64,000 bases of DNA, from the NCBI RefSeq assembly GCF_037893015.1, contig NC_133665.1, positions 100,389,637 through 100,453,636 of the forward strand. The letters are read 5' to 3'. The notes under the pieces are model-generated. The model made no database searches. It had not been told where the DNA came from and saw only the letters and a list, made by a program, of their open reading frames with translations. This DNA is from Macrotis lagotis (taxonomy: Eukaryota; Chordata; Mammalia; Peramelemorphia; Peramelidae). The translations under genes were made by a program, and so were the position numbers. Of the stretch, positions 59,456 through 64,000 are shown piece after piece. Numbering within the stretch: the first letter of the stretch is position 1; the number at the start of each line of letters is the position of its first letter.

Positions 59456-60353
59456 TCAGAGATCTCTGTAGCTGAGGGAAGAGGGCGTAGGGGATGGTGA
59501 CAGGGCAGCCTTGAAAATCTTTTCCTCTAGGAAAGAGAGTAGCAGGAGTCTGATTTCAATTTAGTATAATAGAAAAAATGTTGTTCTTAGGAGAAGGAAG
59601 ATCTAAGTTCAAATCCCGAGTTTGATGCTTAGGAGAGTCTAAGTTTGTGATTTGGGAAAATCACTTAACCTCTCTGGGTTTCAAATTCCTTTAACTACAA
59701 AATGGATAGTTTGGACAAATACCTATATTCCCTTCCAGATCTGATATTATGTGATGGACATGAGGAACTCTAGGAGAACACTGACTCCTGCCCATCTCCC
59801 AAGCATTGTCTCTTTCTGGGTCCAAATAGATCTCCCATGAAATCTTTCCAGAATATGCCAACGTATCAAAGACCTATGATTTAATTGTTGTAAAAATACT
59901 CAATGTGAAGTCTATAATCTTATTAAATACTTGTTGACTGATTCATTGATTGTAGTCTTGCTGCCCAAGACTCAGAGAGGAAGAGAGGTCAAAGGTGGAC
60001 TTCGTCCACAGTTGCCTAGCTAACTGAATGCCAGAGATAGGATTGAAGCCTCAGTCAGTCAGACTCCAGATTCAGTACTCTATCTGTTCATTATACAACA
60101 CTGTGGTCACCTTCCACAGGACCAAAGGGCTTGGAAGAGACTTTAGATATAATTTAGTTCTTCACTTTCATTTAAGAGATGAGGAAACTGAGGTCCAAGG
60201 ATGAGGAAATGTGGTGAATCGAATGAAATGGGAAAGCTGATCTGCTCAAGATCACTTGACTGGATCAGTCTTTTCTGTATCCTTTTCTCTCTCTAGCCTG
60301 CCTCTTTTATACAGAGCCTGGGAAAAGATCCAAAGAGGAACCATCTGCCCTTT

Positions 60354-60763
60354 ATTGTTCAGTCATTTTCAGTCATTTCTGACTCTTTGAGACCCCATTC
60401 GGTTTTTCTATTTTTTTTTCAGGTTTTTGCAAGGCAAATAGGGTTAAGTGGCATGCCCAAGGCCACACAGCTAGGTATTAAGTGTCTGAGATCGGATTTG
60501 AAACCAGGTACTTCTGACTCCAAGGCCGGTGCTTTATCCACTATGCCACCTAGCCGCCCCTCATTGGGTTTTTTTTGGCAAAGGCACTGGAGTGGTTTGC
60601 CATTTCCTTCTCCTATTCATTTTATGGATTAAGAAACTGAGGCAAATGACTTGTCCAGGGTCACACAGCTAGCAAGTGTCTGAGGCTGGATTTGAACTCA
60701 GAAAAATGAGTGCTCCTTACTCTAGGATGGATGATCTATACACTGTACGACCTAGCTGCCCAT
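60354..60763 (-). mobile_element. MAR1-type SINE, minus, split by a younger SINE
   Basis: Outer copy: left part (ttttcagtcatttctgactc) and right part (tggagtggtttgccatttcc .. gacctagctgccc). It is interrupted at 60408-60561. Confidence 0.9.
60408..60561 (-). mobile_element. tRNA-derived SINE nested in the MAR1-type copy
   Basis: Antisense WSINE1/MAR1-like copy with TSD catt(c/g)ggttttt at 60396-60407 and 60562-60573. The plus-strand frame over it (60387-60632) is not a gene. Confidence 0.94.
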
Positions 60764-61320
60764 AATTAGATAGACAGACCTGGAAGCCTGGTTGACATGA
60801 GTATGGTCACGTTCTCTGAGGGCAGCTGGGCTATTGCAACAGCTTTTTAATTGGATCTTTTGAACTTAATGTCCTTCTCTGTCTAGTGTGTTCAATACAT
60901 CCCACTAGGATACTTTCAAGTAATAGAATACATGGAAATTTCTTTGAAAATTTGAAAGTATTCTATAACATTGTCTATCACTGTTTACCATTTGTTTTAT
61001 GGAGGTTTTCATTTTTTGATTTTGTGGGGTAACTATCTTTAACAAACAAGACTCTGCATTATAGCTGTCAGCCCCTTATGATTTCATATTTTTCAAAGAC
61101 TTCCCTTTGTCCCTCTTTCCATCTCCCCATCCCAGGGCTCAGTCTGGTATTCAAGGTACCATCAGGGATGTGCTGGTAAATGTTTAATAACTCTCAGAAA
61201 AAATCCACAGGTCATACTTGTAAGTTTAATCTGCATCATTGACATCTTCTCTGTCACATTATTAAGTCAGCACAGTCAACAAAGGAATAAATCAAGCCCT
61301 GATTTGTAGTTTGTTCATTT

Positions 61321-61475
61321 TTTTTTTAGGTTTTTGCAAGGCAGATGGGGTTAAGTGGCTTGCTCAAGGCCACACAACTAGGTAATTAATTATTAAGTGT
61401 CTGAGACCGGATTTGAACCCAGGTACTCCTGACTCCAGGGTTGGTGCTTTATCCACTGTGCCACCTAGCTGCCCC
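61321..61475 (-). mobile_element. tRNA-derived SINE, minus, in PTH1R intron
   Basis: Near-consensus antisense copy with TSD tgttcattt at 61312-61320 and 61476-61484. It lies in the same orientation as PTH1R transcription. Confidence 0.95.
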
Positions 61476-62334
61476 TGTTCATTTCTAAGATGTAAATACA
61501 TGTTCACATTGAAAATTTAACAACTGGCTGACTCCAGCACCCTCCTGGTACCCCCAGGCTCCAATTTCCTTATAGCACATGACTCCTCTCTTGAACCCTT
61601 TATTTCAAGTCATGCCAGACTCCTCATTATCAATCCCTTCCCCCTAATTCCCCAAAAGTTCATTCTTTGATTCTCTACTGCTTAAGTCTCCAACCGTACA
61701 AACTTCTTTCAAGAGTCCTCTAAAGTGTTTCACTTGGGTCTCTTCTACCTCAGAGCTCCCATAAGACCTACTCTCTTCAACCCTTACTTGCCCCTAGACA
61801 CAAATAAACTAGAATCGCAATGCTTTTTTCCCCCTGAGTATGAGTTTGGTCTCCCTTTCTAAAATGGAAGTCTTCTGGAGGGTATAATGATTTCAGAAAA
61901 TCACAGAAAATCAGAGTTAGGAGGCACTCCAGACCCCTATCTGGTCTAACTTGTATCTGAGTAGAAATTTCCTCTGCAACAGCCCTGAGAAATGGTTCCT
62001 CCAACCTGTGCCTGGAGGTTGGAGCTATGCCTTCCTTGTATTGGTCATCCTCAAGTTATCCTGCATATATAGCTTGTTTGTACATAGTTGTTAGACATTG
62101 TCTTTTATATTTCTTTGCATTTCCAGTGTTTAGCAATCTGGCATGCTTAGGCACATAATAAACGTTTGTTGATAGACAAATACAGAGAAGATAGGGCATT
62201 TGTGGTCAAGAATGGGGGCGTAGAATGGAAGATTGCTTCCAGTACTTTGCAAAGAATAGGCAGTGTAGGGCACTTAATAAATGTTCGTTGATTGATTGAT
62301 AAGAAATTTGGGTGAATCATCTTCCTAACAAGAC

Positions 62335-63010
62335 ATCAGGGTTTTTGGAAAAGGATTTGGAGTTCTTAGTGGACCAAAAACTTGATATGAATCAACAGTA
62401 TGATTTTTTTTTACTGTAAAAAAGCTAAAATGATCTTGAGCTGCTATAAAATTAGCACAGTTTCCACAAATATTGAGATGTTAATCCTGTTGACTTTTAC
62501 CATGACCAGATCATATCCCAGAATACTCTGCTCTCTGGTCAGCACATTTTATAAAGGATATTTCTGAGCTAAGGGTAAGTAGAATGGTCAAGAATCTTAA
62601 ATCCATTCCATAGAGAATGGGTTGGAGGAATGGGGATGTTTGCCCTGGAGAAGAGAAGGCTCAGTGATGGGTGGACAACATGATAAATGTGTTAAAAGGC
62701 TGCCATATTGAAGAGGGGAATTCCACTTGTCTTGTTCAAGCCCAGAGAGTGGAGCTAGGAGCCAGGGGTCAAAACTGCAGAAGGTAAGTTTAAGTCTCTT
62801 TTCAGGAAAAACTTTCTGACTATTCTTAGAGTTATCTCAAGAGGTAGTATACTCCTTGCCTCCTTGTCTCCCCATCTCCCCATCTCAGCTTTCAAGAAGT
62901 GATCAAATGACTACTTGTGAGTATATAGAAGGGATTCTTTACCCAATGGGTTTGACTACAGCTACTGAGATCCCTTCCAATTGTAATTCTTTGGTTCAAT
63001 TCTCTTGGAG
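62335..63010 (+). mobile_element. CR1/L3-type LINE 3' fragment in PTH1R intron
   Basis: ggatttggagttcttagtgg, accaaaaacttgatatgaatc, ..tttgccctggagaagagaag, ..aggaaaaactttctgactat and ..gatcccttccaattgtaatt are the family's 3' end in sense. Antisense to PTH1R. Confidence 0.82.
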
Positions 63011-63029
63011 GGTGTGGTGTGTTTCTTTA

Positions 63030-63140
63030 TTTCTTTTTTTTTAAAGATTTTATTTATTTTGAGTTTTACAATTTTTCCCCTAATCTTACTTCCCTCTCCC
63101 CACCTCCTACAGAAGGCAATTTGCCAGTCTTTATGCATGG
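63030..63140 (-). mobile_element. Short antisense retroelement 3' end
   Basis: tttattttgagttttacaat, ..ccttccctctccccac-type text and gaaggcaatttgccagtct match the antisense fragment at 7700-7790. Tail fragment only. Confidence 0.65.
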
Positions 63141-63400
63141 TGTGTTTCTACATTAGACCAAGGCAACTTGGACCCTCTATCTAAAACAGAAGCTCTTTGA
63201 AGGAGGGTTCATGTGATTCATACAAATCTTAGACTCAAAAGTGGAAAGGATCCCAGATCCCACCAGGTCCAACTTGTACAATGGTTCCAATAGCCTTGGG
63301 AAACCAGGAGCACATATCCCACCCAGGTTGGAGCTCCTTGAAGACAGGGGCCATGTGTCCTCCTTAGACCTCCCTTCCCGCACCCCCACCCCCTGCTCAC

Positions 63401-63467
63401 CACAATAGCTGCCAGGATGGGCACCTGTATGATCCATTTCTTATTCCCCGAACTCAGGTCCCAGCAC
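63401..63467 (-). CDS. PTH1R: PTH1R exon EL2 (extracellular loop 2, start of TM5)
   Basis: A 67-base exon with acceptor AG at 63469-63468 and donor GTGAG below 63401. It finishes the split Glu codon and reads [20 protein letters not shown] then IV. The Cys-Trp pair is the class B loop-2 motif: the cysteine pairs with the TM3 cysteine and the loop contacts the bound hormone. The QVPILA stretch begins TM5. It lies 340 bases from the M4 exon and about 4 kb of repeat-rich intron from the next exon. The block is nearly identical to the human receptor, so the identification is firm. Confidence 0.96.
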
Positions 63468-63807
63468 CTGGAGAGACATAAGTTCATCATGTCAGCTCTC
63501 AGAGGCATTCTTGATGAGCTCCCCCCACCCTCGACACAGCTCTTCCCTAGGCCACTCCTCTAGACTCTCATGACTAAAGTAACATGTTCAAAAAATGAAC
63601 ATGGAAGCTCCCTAATTTGGTATCTACAGAAAGCCCCCACCCTATTAAACCATCCCTGACGTGTCCTTCATAAGGGATATGATTGTGCTTTCTGAGCCTA
63701 GTTTCATCTGTCATGGATAGACCTTGGACACCCTAAGAAAACCCTACTCTGAGGTTCCCCCCAAAACTCCAGGGCCCAAAAGGCCCCAAAGGAGGCCCCA
63801 GACTTAC

Positions 63808-63868
63808 TCGGTATTGGCCAGTGTGGCCCTCACGGTCACCCACACAGCGACAAACACGGCAGGGAGGC
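63808..63868 (-). CDS. PTH1R: PTH1R exon M4 (TM4)
   Basis: A 61-base exon after a pyrimidine-rich tract and AG at 63870-63869, with donor GTAAG just below 63808. The first two bases complete a Gly codon. It then reads LPAVFVAVWVTVRATLANT and ends with two bases of a Glu codon finished by the next exon. This is transmembrane helix 4 of the receptor; the Trp in VAVWV is the TM4 tryptophan conserved in class B receptors. Compared with the human sequence in memory there is a conservative Ser-to-Thr change, and Glu replaces Gly just before the loop cysteine. The upstream intron continues past the window end, so the M3 exon is not visible. Confidence 0.95.
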
Positions 63869-64000
63869 CTGGGGAGGAGAGTAGAGGAGAAATACAGAGA
63901 AGAGGAAAGAAGGGAGAGAAAAGACATAGAGGAGGAGGGGAGGAGACATATAGAAGAGGAGATGAGAGATGCAAAACAGGTGGAAAAGAGAGACAGAGGA
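63869..64000 (-). other. PTH1R intron, pyrimidine-rich on the gene strand, to window edge
   Basis: The plus strand is almost pure A/G, i.e. a long polypyrimidine tract upstream of the M4 exon acceptor. No further exon before base 64000. Confidence 0.8.

Noticed and set aside
62165..62200. 'acagagaagata' as a U6 snRNA pseudogene
   Set aside because: Only a dozen bases match U6; the rest reads as an L2 tail.

Overview
The window is vertebrate nuclear DNA, almost certainly from a marsupial. The strongest evidence is the density of a tRNA-derived SINE with the marsupial WSINE1/MAR1 sequence (A-box side 'ggcggctaggtggcgcagtgg', B box 'gttcaaatcc'). It sits alongside LINE-1-type elements that carry only an ORF1, old L2, MIR and CR1/L3 remnants, and a gene fragment whose protein is closest to mammalian PTH1R. 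The SINE names are from memory. I cannot fix the species; an Australian marsupial is a weak guess.

Only one protein-coding gene is supported: the 3' half of PTH1R (parathyroid hormone/PTHrP receptor, a class B GPCR) on the minus strand at 55108-63868. Six exons are intact with canonical splice sites. They encode TM4 to the C-terminal PDZ-binding end (ETVM). The 5' exons lie beyond base 64000.

The other ~54 kb, downstream of PTH1R, has no exon I can recognise and reads as a gene-poor repeat landscape. 3354-17046 is dominated by half-LINE-1 (HAL1-like) elements, which have an L1-type 5' UTR and ORF1 and then run straight to a 3' UTR and poly(A) without ORF2. They are a head-to-tail pair A/B (3354-6823), C (9162-11588), D (11611-13083) and E (13800-17046, minus). 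A fifth insertion, F, is at 22969-24745 (minus). C, E and F have clear target-site duplications (TSDs). E and F share three antisense SINE modules in their 3' region. 17.1-34 kb holds older L1 ORF2 pieces, L2, MIR and CR1/L3 fragments and a near-complete 7SL (SRP) RNA retropseudogene at 21252-21568. 34-54 kb holds SINE clusters, CR1/L3 remnants (one keeps an endonuclease GDFN motif, another a YVDD-like reverse-transcriptase box), microsatellites and two repeat-poor stretches (37.85-38.5 and 47.25-47.86 kb) that are candidate non-coding elements.

The elements interact mainly as parasites and hosts. HAL1-like copies lack reverse transcriptase and must have been moved by L1 enzymes, as must the SINEs and the 7SL copy. 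Several insertions are nested, which gives relative ages. No new protein-coding system was found. The most unusual object is the HAL1-like composite with three embedded SINE modules.
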